Assembly: GCA_029204225.1 (NCBI GenBank) | Contig: CM055095.1 | Location: 59,170,865 to 59,234,864, forward strand | Source of the DNA: Diphasiastrum complanatum | Lineage: Eukaryota > Streptophyta > Lycopodiopsida > Lycopodiales > Lycopodiaceae | Length of the DNA stretch: 64,000 bases | Direction: 5' to 3' | Part shown: piece by piece, positions 47,451-61,789 of the stretch | How the letters are laid out: the number at the start of each line of letters is the position of its first letter | Numbering within the stretch: position 1 is the stretch's first letter | Notes under the pieces: model-generated | Seen by the model: the letters and a program-made list of their open reading frames with translations, nothing else | What the model was told of the DNA's origin: nothing | The model's database searches: none | Position numbers and translations under genes: made by a program

Positions 47451-49196
47451 CTATTTTACTTAGCATGAATCTCTATAGAAATTTGATATCAGATTGTAGT
47501 TTGATTTGCAATTGGTGATCCCAATTTGCAAGGCATAAATTGTTTGATATAGATTGCTAAATTTCATCTTAGTTGTAGACTTTTCAACAATTACAGATAT
47601 TCTAAAAGTGCAGAAGTGAATCAAACAAAATCTATGAAACACCAAAGTTTGAAGTATGGTATAGATAAGAAAGATGAAAACCATACCTTTTAAGAATGTG
47701 ATAAGCTCCAATATCTATATGAAATTCATTCGTCAAACTTGTTGACATCAAGTCGTGTTGTCACGATTTGATCATGAGTTGTACTCTTTTATGTCCTATA
47801 AGTTATGAAAGTTTACTATGATATTGCATGTTTCTCCATTCCTATTTTTCACGAAGTTTTTTCAAAGTTTTTTTTTTTCGGTCATCTAGCTCTTACACCT
47901 TTTCATGATTATGGCAAATCTAGGGAAGGTATTGTCTAGAGGAGAAGTGAGCGTTTCAAAAAGTTGATTGCAAAAACAGAATCCAATTTGATACGTGTGC
48001 ATGGTTATGGGTTTTCGAAATGCATTGTATTTTTGAAAGCGTACAAAATGCTTGAGCTTCGTTTCACAGAGCTACTCAAACAATACAAGCATATGGCTCC
48101 ATATAAAAAAAGTTTGCTTTTTGGAGTAAGTTTCTTCCAATTACTATTTAGAGTAGATTAAAGTTGTTAAAGCATAAGAGTTTATAACAGAAGAGGTCAT
48201 GGCTTGATTTCTTGAAACATGGAAGTCTATAGTAAAAGAGGTGTTAGTCTGATTTCTTTGAGAAAAATTGAATATGCACTAGAGATTATGATATTCTTTT
48301 CGCTTCATAGCACAAAAACATGAACATCAATGGTTACCTCTCATTTGTTTCTTTCTTTGTCTCCCTAATTGATTTGTCATACATTATCCAAGCTCCATGA
48401 CAAATGAAAAATTTGCAAAGATCTAATTTACAAGCCTTTCATTAATAAGGCTGCCAAGTATCATCAATTAAATAGGTCTAAAAGAACTGGTAAGTTCAAG
48501 ATTATAATTTTAAATTTTTGAGGTTTCAAGTTTTAGTTTATTTTATTGTCATCATTTTGATAAGTTAACTCACAACATTTTGGTTAGGTTGGGTGGATTG
48601 CATTGGGTTTAGTTTGTTTGCGGATGGAGTTTGAATATTATGTGATTATGAAGCAGAACAAGTTGTTGTTAAATGCATGCTCAATGAATGGAGGGATTCG
48701 GTGAAAAACTTCTCCATGAAAGTTGTACGAGAAGGACTTGATGAGCTAATTGAGCGCACTTGGAGGCAAAACAAGTTTTTTTAAATCTTGAATTAGACAT
48801 AGTCAATTTCTCAAGGACCCCAAGCAAGTACAATTATGAGTGCGAGAGTGGGTGTGTATTGCGCAATTGCAAGTGGATCAAAATTCTACAATCATCTGTT
48901 TTCCTCGTCATCGATCAAAAGATATTGTGAGATGTATCAAGATCTCTTGGCTGCTGACTTCACCCAGGTTCGTTAGTTGAACTTTTTTTTTTTTTTCATT
49001 TTCGCTAAAGAAAAAAAAAACACAAAAATTTGTAATTCTAATAAAGTTGAACGTGTTTTGGTTATAGGAGTTTCACAACGTCGCCTTCATGAGATTCTTT
49101 GATGTAAGAATCACGAATAGTTTGGCAAACCCAAAAAACTTCTATTTAGTAAAGTTGAAATTCTTGAGTGTTTGAAGACAAAAGATGACATAATAG
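47451..49196 (+). repeat. Left arm of large inverted repeat
   Basis: Aligns in reverse complement with 50198-51870 from outer end (TATTTTACTTAGCAT) to inner end (GAGTGTTTGAAGACA). It contains an exon-like segment starting near 47893 (ATGGCAAATCTAGGG...) with HGYGFSKCIVFLKAYKMLEL and ending at GGA|GTAAGT (48124), and a second one after TTGGTTAG (48597) encoding VGWIALGLVCLRMEFEYY. The protein is not one I recognise. Confidence 0.8.
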
Positions 49197-50197
49197 ATCC
49201 TCAACCCATTTCAAACTTATGTTGGCATGTCCTTAAATGGCAATTGTGTTGGCACCGTATGAAAGCCATTGTAAAAACAAGATAGACAAGTGTACTTTTC
49301 AATGACAATTAAACACTAGCAATAGTCTTATTCAAAAAACCAAACTTGAAAATTTATCTCTTATCTCAAGTGATGTGAATACCACAATGGTTTGAACAGG
49401 TGTGGGCAATTCATCTTTCTAGAACACTCACTACAACTACAAATGCTAACACAATGCTCTTTTTATGAAACTTACCTTTTGATAGAGCTTGGAACAATGC
49501 TCTTGAAAGCCTACAATAACCATTGCATTTCACTTTCAATTATTCAAATTCACATCTATATGTCACTAATTTGTCTTTATATTATGTATTATCTCATTGA
49601 GAATAGACATCTCTTTCAATCTCTGATGAATGTGTTGCTTAAAGAGTACACTTGTTCTTCAAGTTTCATGCTTCTATAATAACTACACTATCTTGTATGA
49701 AATCTAAATAGATAATTTGAAAAGATCTTTGCACAAATTTCAAACACTGAAGGATTGAAATTTTAACACCACTCATTCAAATACGTGCTTACTCTCTCTT
49801 TTGAAAAGTGCCTACTTTTTTTTTTTTAAATGAGTATCATGAGCGTATTTTGAGAGAATCTAAGATACTAATTCTAAAGCAAATTTTTAGTCATCATAAG
49901 CCACAAATTACAATCCACATTTACTACAACATAAGCTAATTTTTATATATTTTAAATCCAAAAATGACCTCAAACCCTATATAGAATAATGCATCATAAA
50001 ACAATCTCAATTTTGCACCATATGCATTCACTATATATTCATCAATATTACATGTAAAAGACATTGAGTGTTTGAAGAATCTGAAAAAGCAACATATGGT
50101 GCAATTCAATTATTTGAAGCTTGCAATCAGGTTGAATAGAACACAAAGGAGTAAAAGACAACCTGCCTAGTTTTCTTCAGCATCATAATCTTGGCCT
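49197..50197. other. Spacer of large inverted repeat
   Basis: About 1 kb between the two arms. There is no conserved frame; the 49392-49679 frame is unsupported. Confidence 0.6.
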
Positions 50198-51870
50198 ATT
50201 GTTATTTTCTGTCTTCAAACACTCAAGAATTTCAGCTTCATTAGGTAAAAGTTTTTTTGGGTTTGCCAAACTATTCATGATTCTTACATTAAAAAATCCT
50301 TCAAGGGTGACAATGCGAAACTTATATAACAAAACACGTTCAACTTTATTAGAATTACAAATTTTTATGTTTTTTTTTTTTAGCGAAAATAAAAAAAAAT
50401 TCCAACTAACGAACTTGGGTGAAATCAGCAACCAAGAGATCTTGATACATGTCACCGATGACGAGGAAAAATGATTACTAGTACAATTTTGATTTACCTG
50501 CAACTGCGCAATACATACCCACTCGTGCACTGATAATTGTACTTGCTTGAAGTAATTGAGAAAATTGAGTGCATCTACTTCGAGATTTGAAAGAACTTGT
50601 TATGCTTCTAAACTGCGCCTAATTAGCTCGTTGAATCCTCCTTTTACGACTGTCATGAAAAAGTTTTTCACTGGATCCCTCCATTCATTAATTATTTTTT
50701 TTAACCTCCTCTTGTTTTGCTTCATAATTATATAATATTCGAATTCCCTCCGCAAACACACTGAATCCAATGCAATCCACCCAACCTAACGAAAATGTTA
50801 TGGGTTAACTTATCAAAATGATGACGATAAAATAAAATAAAAATGGAAATCTCAAAAAGTTAAAATTACGATCTTGAACTTACCAGCTTTTTTAGACCTG
50901 TTGAATTGATGATACGTCGTAGCTTTATCTATGAAAGGCTTGTAAAATAGATTTTTGCAAATTTGTAATTTGTTATTGAGGTTGGATAATGTATGACAAA
51001 GCAATTATGAAGACAAAGAAGGGAACAAATGATAAGTAACCATTGATGTTCATGTTCTTGTACCTTCAAGCGAAAAAAAATGCACATTCAATCTTTTTCA
51101 AAGAAATCAAATTAACACCTCTTTTATTATAGACCTCCATGTTTCAAGAAATCAAGCCATGACCTCTTTTGTTAGAAACTTTTATGCTTCAACAACCTTA
51201 ATCTACTCTAAATAGTAATTGAAAGAAACTTACTCCAAAAAGCAAACAACTTCTTTATATGAAGCCATATGCTCGTATTGTCGGAGTAGCTCCGTGAAAC
51301 GAAGCTCAAGTATTTTGTATGCTTCAAAACATACAATGCATTTCGAAAGCCCATAATTACACACACTTATTATATTAGAATCTATTTCTGCAATCAATTC
51401 TTTGAAACACTCAGTTCTTCCCGGGACAATACCTTCCTTCCCTAGATTTGCCACAATCATAAAAAAGTGTGAGAGCTAGATGGCCGAAAACAAAAACCTT
51501 GGAAAAACTTTTATGGAAAACAGAAATGGAAAAACATGCAATATAGTAGTAAACTTCCATAACTTTTAAGTCATGATCAGATCTGACAACACGACTTGAT
51601 GTCAGCAAGTTTGACGAATAAATTTCACATAGATATTGGAGTTTATCACATTCTTAAAAGGTATTGTTTTTCTCTTTCTTATCTACACCATACTTCAAAC
51701 TTTGGTGTTTTTGTTTGATTCACTTCTGTATTTTTAAAATATTTATAATTGTTGAAAAGCCTAGAATCTATATCAAACATTTTCTATCTTGCAAATGGGG
51801 ATCACCAATTGCAAATCAAACTACAATCTAATATCAAATTTCTACGAGATTTATGCTAAGTAAAATATTA
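50198..51870 (-). repeat. Right arm of large inverted repeat
   Basis: Reverse complement of 47451-49196, diverged by substitutions and small gaps. On the minus strand the first exon-like frame (51460-51230) reads NLGKEGIVPGRTECFKELIA and NYGLSKCIVCFEAYKILELR and ends at a GTAAGT donor. A second begins after TTTCGTTAG (minus strand, about 50795) with VGWIALDSVCLRREFEYYII. A third lies near 50450-50190 (TCIKISWLL, then VRIMNSLANPKKLLPNEAEI). This arm keeps the frames better than the left arm. Confidence 0.8.
51230..51460 (-). pseudogene. Exon-like segment of unrecognised gene within inverted repeat
   Basis: The 76-codon frame begins MIVANLGKEG and contains ELIAEIDSN and LELRFTELLRQYEHMASYKE. 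It runs to a consensus donor (GAG|TAAGTTTCTTTC on the minus strand). The same exon exists in the left arm (47893-48126). Conservation of frame and splice site between the arms suggests a real multi-exon gene fragment, captured or duplicated. I do not recognise the protein. Whether it is a host gene remnant or a transposon gene is open. Confidence 0.4.
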
Positions 51871-52372
51871 TCTTTTTTTTACATACAATGGTGAAGCATT
51901 TACCTTCAAGTCCCATTGAGTCTCACTAGTATACAAAATCTTCTATTTTTTCTTAGTAGGTTATTTTTGGTTTGTATAGCAATAATGTAGGTTTGAATTA
52001 GTATTCCAAGTCTTTCATTTTTTGATAGCATATTATTACCAGTTTTATACTCACAATAGCAACATCAATGCTTTTATTAGAGCAAATGCAGCCTTTTGAA
52101 AAGTTAAGCAAAATCATACTTGCATGTGTCGTGGATGTCTTTGATGTCGGCGAAATATTTGCCATTGGAATTCAATCTCCAAATCAAAGCTATTCAATTA
52201 TAGAAACAAAAAAAAAAATGTAAATATTATCATATTTAAGTACATTGCTATAATCATATTATTCAAACATGGGTTTGAAAACCTGCATGTACAAAGCAGG
52301 TTTGTTGATTGTACTACTACAAAATCAAGGTTAGAAAAGTAGTGTAACAATAGAAAATAAAGTTATACCTTT
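51871..52372. other. No recognisable gene
   Basis: AT-rich sequence outside the right arm. No feature seen. Confidence 0.4.
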
Positions 52373-52872
52373 CAGTGTCTTTATTTGGTAGATGTAAATC
52401 AAAACATCGTAGTCTGGAATTCTTCCTTGAATATAGAGCTCTTTACCTTCAGAGTTTGACTTCTTCTTATAATACATAGCTTTAATATTTGTTTCGACGC
52501 ACTCGAGGTTAGAGATAGTTGTTGCAATAGAAGAAATTGTAGTCCCATTTGTTAAGACGATTATACCTCTAACACAAACATGGTTCATGTTGTGAAATAT
52601 GCAGTGAGTGTTCAACCTATGAATGTGATGTTAGTAGTTTTGATTGCCAATGCTTGCTTTTGCAAAAAGTGGATTTGTTTCTCCGTCATGATTCTTATTA
52701 TTCCAACTAATCAAAACAAATGTGTTCTAAGTCCTTGGGCTGTTAAACAAAATTTTACCTATTCAGTGTCTATTCAGTAGATGCAATTCAAACCTACAAA
52801 TTTTGGACTTCTTCCTTAGATACAGAGCTCCAAATTGTCGAATTCTGTACTTCACCCTTGAATGTAGAGCTC
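52373..52872 (-). repeat. Duplicated exon-like segment
   Basis: 52373-52445 and 52757-52835 are direct repeats sharing TTCAGTGTCT, AGTAGATG.AA and TTCTTCCTT..ATA.AGAGCTC, and a partial third copy follows at 52838-52872. On the minus strand the first copy encodes GRIPDYDVLIYIYQIKTLK and ends at a GAAAG|GTATAA donor. The second also ends at a GT donor (TAG|GTAAAA). It may belong to the same unrecognised gene as the inverted repeat. Confidence 0.4.
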
Positions 52873-53855
52873 AAACAAGTCCCACCATCTACCAACATGA
52901 AATGCACTATGTGACATGCCAAATGGGGGAATTGATAACTATCCATTTGGACTTATTACTTGAGGGGGCCAACTTTAGAGTATAGCAAAAGCTTGCACAT
53001 TAGGCATCTGAGTGCATCTACAATTGACTCTATGTGGCTTAGTGTCAAGGTGAAAAAGGAAGACTTTCACCAACATGTCACTTATTGGAGGTATGTATGA
53101 GATATTTGTGTAAGAAAATATGCAACAAATTGGTAAGATTAATGACATATTTGCGTGAAAAGTCATGCGTTGATGCTCATACTTGTCCCATTTATTCAAC
53201 CCATCACATGCTTTATTAGTGTGGAAGAAATACTCATTCGTGATGTTAGTGCATTAAAAATGCTCTAACCATAAATCTCCCCTTCAAAATTCAATCCTTG
53301 ATTGGGTCATTGTTAATGTAAGAGAAAATTGTTTCTTTTTCGAATTTCAATAAGCAAGCAAAAGACATTGGTTCTTCACTATTTTTGGATCCGTTAGCCA
53401 TCCACTTGGTGAATAGAGCTTAGATTACAAGCCTTTGTGGCACGTATGTATAAATGCAAATTAAGCGAGACTATTCACCCCCTTTTCTATATAGGTAAGT
53501 TTGTGCCATAACTATCTTAGGTTATCTCCATTGACTAATTTGTAAATTGGAAAGTCATCCAATGAGAACATAGACTACTATGTATTGTTAATATGAAGTG
53601 TTCTACTTTTGCAATAGAGGAAGTCTAATCTCAAAAAAAGAAAAGAAAAAACTATTCCATCAAAATCTAAAGGTATAGTTTTATGTTATTAACTAAGTAT
53701 GTAATAAAAAGACCCTTCTATCATTAATTGTTTGGTACATTGCTTGTGTACCAAGCAAAACGATGTTGTAAACTCACATAAGATAAACTGTTCTTGTGTA
53801 TTTTACTTGTTTAGTTATTAGGTTGCAGCTTTTAAAGCTTAGAGAGTCTCAAGTT
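52873..53855. other. No recognisable gene
   Basis: Short frames only, including a minus-strand one at 53199-52975. No domain or repeat was seen. Confidence 0.35.
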
Positions 53856-54510
53856 TTTCAAAACTTTTGGATGCATTTGCTATATTAACATTACTCTTGA
53901 TGATAGAACTAAGGAGGATCCATCTTCAAATAAAAGTGTGTTTGTTGGTTATAGTGAGGTGAACAAGGCTTACAAAGTCTATATTCCTTCAACTAAGAAA
54001 GTGGTCATAGGAAGAGATATTATTTTTTATGAAGGAACTTTTCCAAAAGCTTCTTCAAGTGGTGGTGTGAACATTGGATCTAACATTCTGTCAAAGTTTG
54101 TCGACAGCGGAAAGCGGCAACAATCCGGTCTAGTAGATGATGTCATGCATTGTGCGCACCTATGGGCCGCACATGGGATCTCATCCCCACCGCCTAGCCA
54201 CCCTCCTCTTTCTCACTTGACCCCAAAAGGGTGGTACCAAGGTACAATGGTATTGAGTCTACTATGAGCTTATATGTGGGTGATGTTTTAGTCTTCATTT
54301 ACTTATGGAACAATGCACTCTTTTGGTGCCTTTACGGAAGCAACCAACTGTGTGTAGCTTGCATCCTCCAACACATTCTCGATGCAAATGACATGGTTGT
54401 TGATACTTTGGATGTTGATGGCGAAGGGTCTTCTTCAAGTCAAAAGCCAAGGAGAACATCAAGGCAAAGGCAACAACTTTTGAGACCCACTTATGATGAG
54501 AAGGGTTAGC
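53856..54510 (+). pseudogene. Copia integrase C-terminus and linker fragment
   Basis: The plus strand reads FWMHLLYIN-like sequence, then DDRTKEDPSSNKSVFVGYSE and NKAYKVYIPSTKKVVIGRDI, the conserved copia integrase C-terminal block. From 54097 to about 54290 a more GC-rich stretch interrupts it. The linker end EGSSSSQKPRRTSRQRQQLL finishes at 54509. RT is missing; an LTR of opposite orientation starts at 54547. Confidence 0.75.
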
Positions 54511-54546
54511 AAGTGCAAGTTCCTCATTTTGCATTTCTCACATATT

Positions 54547-55623
54547 TGTTGAAAGTACAGTAATAAGGACTATAAATGAACCTACATAAGGCTCCAAGAG
54601 TGATTGATTGATTGATACACCTATTTATTGCAAAACTAGTCACATGATCTTGATCTAGAAAAGCAAGATTGGATCCCACAATCAAGAGCAATCAAAACCA
54701 TTGATCAAACATGGAATTTTGACCCCACACATGTGTTGTACGACCTCCAGTGTAACCTATTATCAGAGATTAAGTGTAATCAAGTTTAGATACCAAAGCA
54801 TTCACAAGAACTCAAGACAAATGTGTAGAAAACTCTAGATTTCCAATTTGCTCCAAAAATTCTATCTCCTTACTATGGAATAATGGATTTTATGTACAAT
54901 AAGATCTTCCTCACCTCAATTTAGATGAAAGTCCAGCATGTAATAAAGAAGATGATTGACCATTTTTTCCCTAATTTGTCAATCTTACCTAACCCTAGAG
55001 TTTTGCCAAGTTGGTGGCTAGGTTGGTTATCCACCTCCATGATTCAAGGAATTTGGCCCTATAATTTAGGTATTATGACCAAACAAGCCTAACTAATCCC
55101 ATTAGAGGAAGTTTGAGTTCAAAAAAGGTTGCATATGAATTCGTGCCAAGATCTCTTTTGCATTTTGTCACTATTTTCAACCAATATCTTTGAATCGCTA
55201 TAACTTTTTAATAGTAGCTTAAAATTATGAGATGTAATATATTATTGGAAAGCGCTCATCAAGCGCTTTCCAATGCACCAATTTTCGTTGCATTTTGATA
55301 TGATAATCAAAAGCTAGGCCATTTTTAGTGTAGACTCAAAATGTGACTCAAAGAAGTAACGTTACGTTAAAGCCACTATGTCAAGAGATTATTGAGCCAC
55401 ATGTACAAAAGAAGTGAATAAAAGTGAATAAAAAATGAAAAAGGAATCTTGACAAAAGGCCCTTTTTGTGTTTAAACTTCCTCTAATGTATGAATGAGAT
55501 CTAAACTAATTTGACATCACCTCACACATGCCAAAAAGGATTCACATGCATGGGACCCACCTATGTACACTTTACATGGTTTTGATCAAGCTAGATTTGC
55601 CAATTTTTTGACAATTTCTCACA
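54547..55623 (-). repeat. Copia 3' LTR, split by a MITE-like insertion
   Basis: On the minus strand, purine-rich AAATCTGAGGAG is followed by TGTGAGAAATTGTC, the LTR start (55623). The far end is TACTGTACTTTCAACA (54547). It matches 63330-64000 in reverse complement over its length, except for 55100-55488, which is absent there. It contains CACACATGTGTTG at 54734. Confidence 0.8.
55100..55488. mobile_element. MITE-like insertion, 389 bp
   Basis: This segment is present in one LTR copy and absent from the other (63330-64000), so the empty site is visible. Its ends are exact 15-bp inverted repeats, CATTAGAGGAAGTTT (55100-55114) and AAACTTCCTCTAATG (55474-55488), extending imperfectly to about 25 bp. 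In the middle is a perfect hairpin: a 13-bp stem ATTGGAAAGCGCT with a 5-base loop (55244-55274). No coding capacity and no clear target duplication, so the superfamily is undetermined. Confidence 0.7.
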
Positions 55624-55647
55624 CTCCTCAGATTTAGTTTGATCTAT

Positions 55648-56502
55648 CTACAATTCTCTTTGCTTGATAAATTTATACTTTAAAAGTGTCTTAAAAAATT
55701 CATCTACAAACAAGAAACTTTTGAGACTCCAATAGAGAATTTTGTCCATGAAAGATCTTTCACCACCTCTTAAAGGATCCCTTACAAGATGTTCCATAAA
55801 GGTGTCTATATATATGTAGCACACTTCAAAACTATACATCATGTCAAGGTATGAATTCCAAAACATTTTGTGCACTTGATAGTACATCAATCAAGCTATT
55901 AAGTGCATAAATATTGTTGCCAAAAAAACAACTTGCCTTGCTTGATCCATATGATTGAGCCTTGATGGCTCCATCTTATTACTGAAAGTTTTTTTTGGAG
56001 TCCTTGGGTCTTGAGCTTGCTCCTCTTCTTGACTTGACTCCAATTCATCAATGATCTGGATAAGGTGCTGATCCATACATGATTCTTCAAGTATGTCAGT
56101 CTTCCACTCATGAAAGACCATATTTCCACCATTGATAACTTCTTTGGTGGAATACATGTAGATTCTACAATATCTACTTGAAGAACAACAAATTACTTTT
56201 AATCCTATCATTGATGTAGGATTTTCTTTGGTACTTACATTGGAATGATCATGCACAAAGCATGTGGCCACAAGGATTTCCAAAAGGATGTGGCCACAAG
56301 GATTTCCAAAAAAAAATGATGTTTCATCTTTTATGACACTATTCAAACTATTACAAAAATAGTTATCCAATGAAATTGCTTTATTAACAACAAATATAGA
56401 TTGGAAAGCATCCAACTTCATTATCTTGTTATATAACGTACTAAACACCATCAATCTTAAAGATAAGAGACAAGTCACTTCATGTCTACTAATACTATCC
56501 AA
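55648..56502 (-). pseudogene. Copia pol fragment (integrase C-terminus, linker, RT scrap)
   Basis: The minus strand reads LKVICCSSSRYCRIYMYSTK and EVINGGNMVFHEWKTDILEE, the copia integrase C-terminal block. A linker follows (SSQEEEQAQDPRTPKKTF, NKMEPSRL). Further down, 55890-55648 has FMEHLVRDPLRGGERSFMDK, the RNase H-proximal LGTPME-type block. Large deletions removed most of RT. It belongs with the LTR at 54547-55623. Confidence 0.72.
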
Positions 56503-56529
56503 GAAGTGTTAGATTTCTTATGCTCAGGC

Positions 56530-56806
56530 TTAAACAAATCGTTCAAATAATGAGCATCCTGAAAACCGAAGGCCAACTACATGTTTTGAACCTTCACATT
56601 TTTTCCTTTGAGATTTTTTGTGCCTTGAACATTTTTTTAAGGCGCCTTCATGGAAAATGCGACACAATGGCCAGAATGCCTTGGAATCCATTTCAGGACC
56701 ACCTTCGCCTTTTTCGCATTTTTTCTGCCTTCGCTCCAAAGGAACCTTCGAAATTTACATACCTTCATTCTAAAGGCACCTTCGGGTTTTTTGGAATTTT
56801 TCAACA
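56530..56806. other. CCTTCG-motif cluster at copia fragment edge
   Basis: Repeated ACCTTCG or GCCTTCG motifs and T-runs between about 56575 and 56800. This is the reverse complement of the CGAAGGT motif clustered at 3335-3655. Confidence 0.4.
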
Positions 56807-57593
56807 GTGAAAAATCAGAAGTTTAGATCCAAGAGATCTACAAAGTCAAGCTATACTGACAAGAAGAGCAACATGCAGTCTGGACCAAATTTTGGTTCAG
56901 GATCGAATTCAAGCTCTTCATCATTCCAACCAGTGCAGAAACTTTTCTGCATATATTATAAGAGAAATGGCCACGAAATCAAGGACTACCGAAGAGCTTT
57001 GAAATACAACAACGAAAAGAAGAAGCAGTTCCAACAACAAGCACGTAGTGCTACAACCAGTCACTCAAATCAGCAACAAGAAGAAGATAAAGCAGCTTTC
57101 ATGACCAAAGTCGGAGAACAACAGGATATCGATTCCTGGTATTTAGATTCCAAAGCAACTCAACACATGACTCACCATCACGACTGGTTCAAAAACTATA
57201 AGTCATTCACCCACTCTCGAGCTGTGCAACTTGGAGACAACTCATCACATTCAATTGAAGGTGAAGGAACAGTCAGAGTTGAATTCAAAAGAGGTGAGGT
57301 CAAGTTGTTTTCCAATGTTCTCCACATTTCAAATTTGACCAAGAATCTACTCTCAGTTAGCAGAAACATTGATTCAGGTCGGAGGGTCGAATTCGATACA
57401 GAAGGCTACACAATTCTTGACAAATCCCGGAAGGTTCTAGCCTACAGAAGAAGAAGTAGCTATGTTTACAAACTTAGCCATTGCTAATCTTTTAACAGTC
57501 AAGCTCTTCACATAGCCACTTCTGAATCAATTGATATGTTGTGGCATTTCAGACTTGTCAATCTTAACTTCAACTGTATTCAGCAAATGTCAG
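56807..57593 (+). pseudogene. Copia gag C-terminus, protease and pre-integrase fragment
   Basis: The plus frame 56807-57487 has a degraded zinc knuckle CIYYKRNGHEIKDY (two cysteines changed to tyrosine) and a glutamine-rich spacer. The protease motif is WYLDSKATQHMTH, where the catalytic DSG has become DSK. Then come VKLFSNVLHISNLTKNLLSV and, past a stop, MLWHFRLVNLNFNCIQQM of the pre-integrase finger. Inactive. It ends at a junction with an opposite-strand copia gag at about 57594. Confidence 0.82.
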
Positions 57594-58333
57594 TTCAAAT
57601 TTCTTTTGCAGTACCTGCAAAATAGCTTGGTCTTGGACGATGACTGGCTGTGTTGTTGTTGTTGTGGTTGCGAAGCTGCTGGTTGTTCTGCCTTTGTCTT
57701 CTTGTCCTTGAAGCCTTTCTTCTTCTTGGACTGCTGCTTGGTTGAGTAGAGTGCCATGGATTTGGTACTCGTTGACATGGACACGCAATAGACTTGTTGT
57801 CAATTTTTGTAGAGACAGCACAGGAGTGTTGCTAAGAAACAACACTAAATTGTCATAGGAGTATGGAAGACTGGCAAGAAGAGACATGATAGAGTCTACT
57901 TCTGATATAGGTGATCCTATTGCAGCCAGTTGGTTTAGCAACTATTTGAACTCGTTCCGAGATGGTCGCTTATTGAGGTGCCTTCGCTCATTCTGAGTGT
58001 CAGCATCTTCTTCCTCAAGAAGAGACGAGTGGACACATATGAGGTCTCGTAGATGCTTGTAAGGATATCCCATGCTTCTTTGGAGGTGGTGCTATTTGAA
58101 ACCTGAGCAATCTGAGTGTCTTTCAAATTCAGGGATACAATGGCAAGTGCTTTGCCATCCTTTGCTTTCCATGCTGGAAGCAGTTCAGGTTCTACCGGCT
58201 TGGGTATTGAACCATTTACGTACCCCCACAACTCTTTCTCGATCAGGATCATCCTCATCTTGAACTTCCACATGTGGAAGTCATCTCCGTTGAATTTGTT
58301 GATCAAGCGGATCTATGAGGTTGAACCTTCCAT
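57594..58333 (-). pseudogene. Copia gag N-terminal fragment
   Basis: On the minus strand, MEGSTS (58333), a stop at codon 7, then INKFNGDDFHMWKFKMRMIL, the copia gag start. ELWGYVNGSIPKP, SKEAWDILTSIYE and a frame change near 57945 follow, then SLLASLPYSYDNLV and the first half of a zinc knuckle (LFCRYCKRN), where it breaks off at 57594. The family is similar to that of the plus-strand fragment next to it. Confidence 0.82.
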
Positions 58334-59002
<669 letters not shown>

Positions 59003-59299
59003 GACTCTACTAGATGGTTATTACGTTGTATTTACTTTTCAAAACATTGTAAAAGGTTGATTTTCCCTTATAGTACTTAACCAACAATAATGCTTTGCCT
59101 TGCTAAACTTAGTTATATGACCCCCCTATGAAGTTTTTTTGAATTGTAGTCTTTTGGTGAGAAACTTGGTTTCCTTGAATGGCTATGATCTGTGCACATT
59201 ATAGGGATTTGATTAATAGTGAGCATTTTTAAGCACTCAGTGAACTAAGATGTACTGAAAACTCTATATAAGGGAAGGTGATGACAACCATAAGTTTCA

Positions 59300-60956
<1,657 letters not shown>

Positions 60957-61070
60957 TATGGCATCTGCCCTGATACGGTTACGCTAAAAGAGAAGAATGT
61001 ATTGCTATTTATGGAATGCATATATAGAATGATTGGACATATTAATTGTAATTGCAATCAAGTTGATAAG
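60957..61070 (+). other. Exon-like segment, 114 bp
   Basis: A polypyrimidine stretch and CTGATCAG precede, and AAG|GTAACG follows, an open 38-codon phase-0 segment (YGICPDTVTLKEKNVLLFME..., ending NQVDK). Splice-site quality and length fit an internal plant exon, but no partner exon is identified and the protein is not recognised. Confidence 0.3.
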
Positions 61071-61330
61071 GTAACGAATCTTGTTTCGGACATGGATGAC
61101 AACTGATGCTCAGCTATGACACATGTTTTTCTCACATAACTAACTTGTGTAGTTTTGTTTTTTGGGATGGTGGTAGGTAACAATTGGGTGTCTTAAAACT
61201 TGCTTTGTTTTATGGTACTCTTTTGTACTGTAGGACTTTGTACAACTATGCTTTAACCTATTATGCTATAAATTAAAGGGTTCAAAGGGTTTGGTCTTGG
61301 CTTGTCAAGAAGGACTATGTGACGTCTTGT

Positions 61331-61789
<459 letters not shown>

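Noticed and set aside
47451-51870. DNA transposon with long terminal inverted repeats
   Set aside because: Arms carry gene-like exons and make up most of the structure; no transposase and no target duplication were seen at the outer ends.
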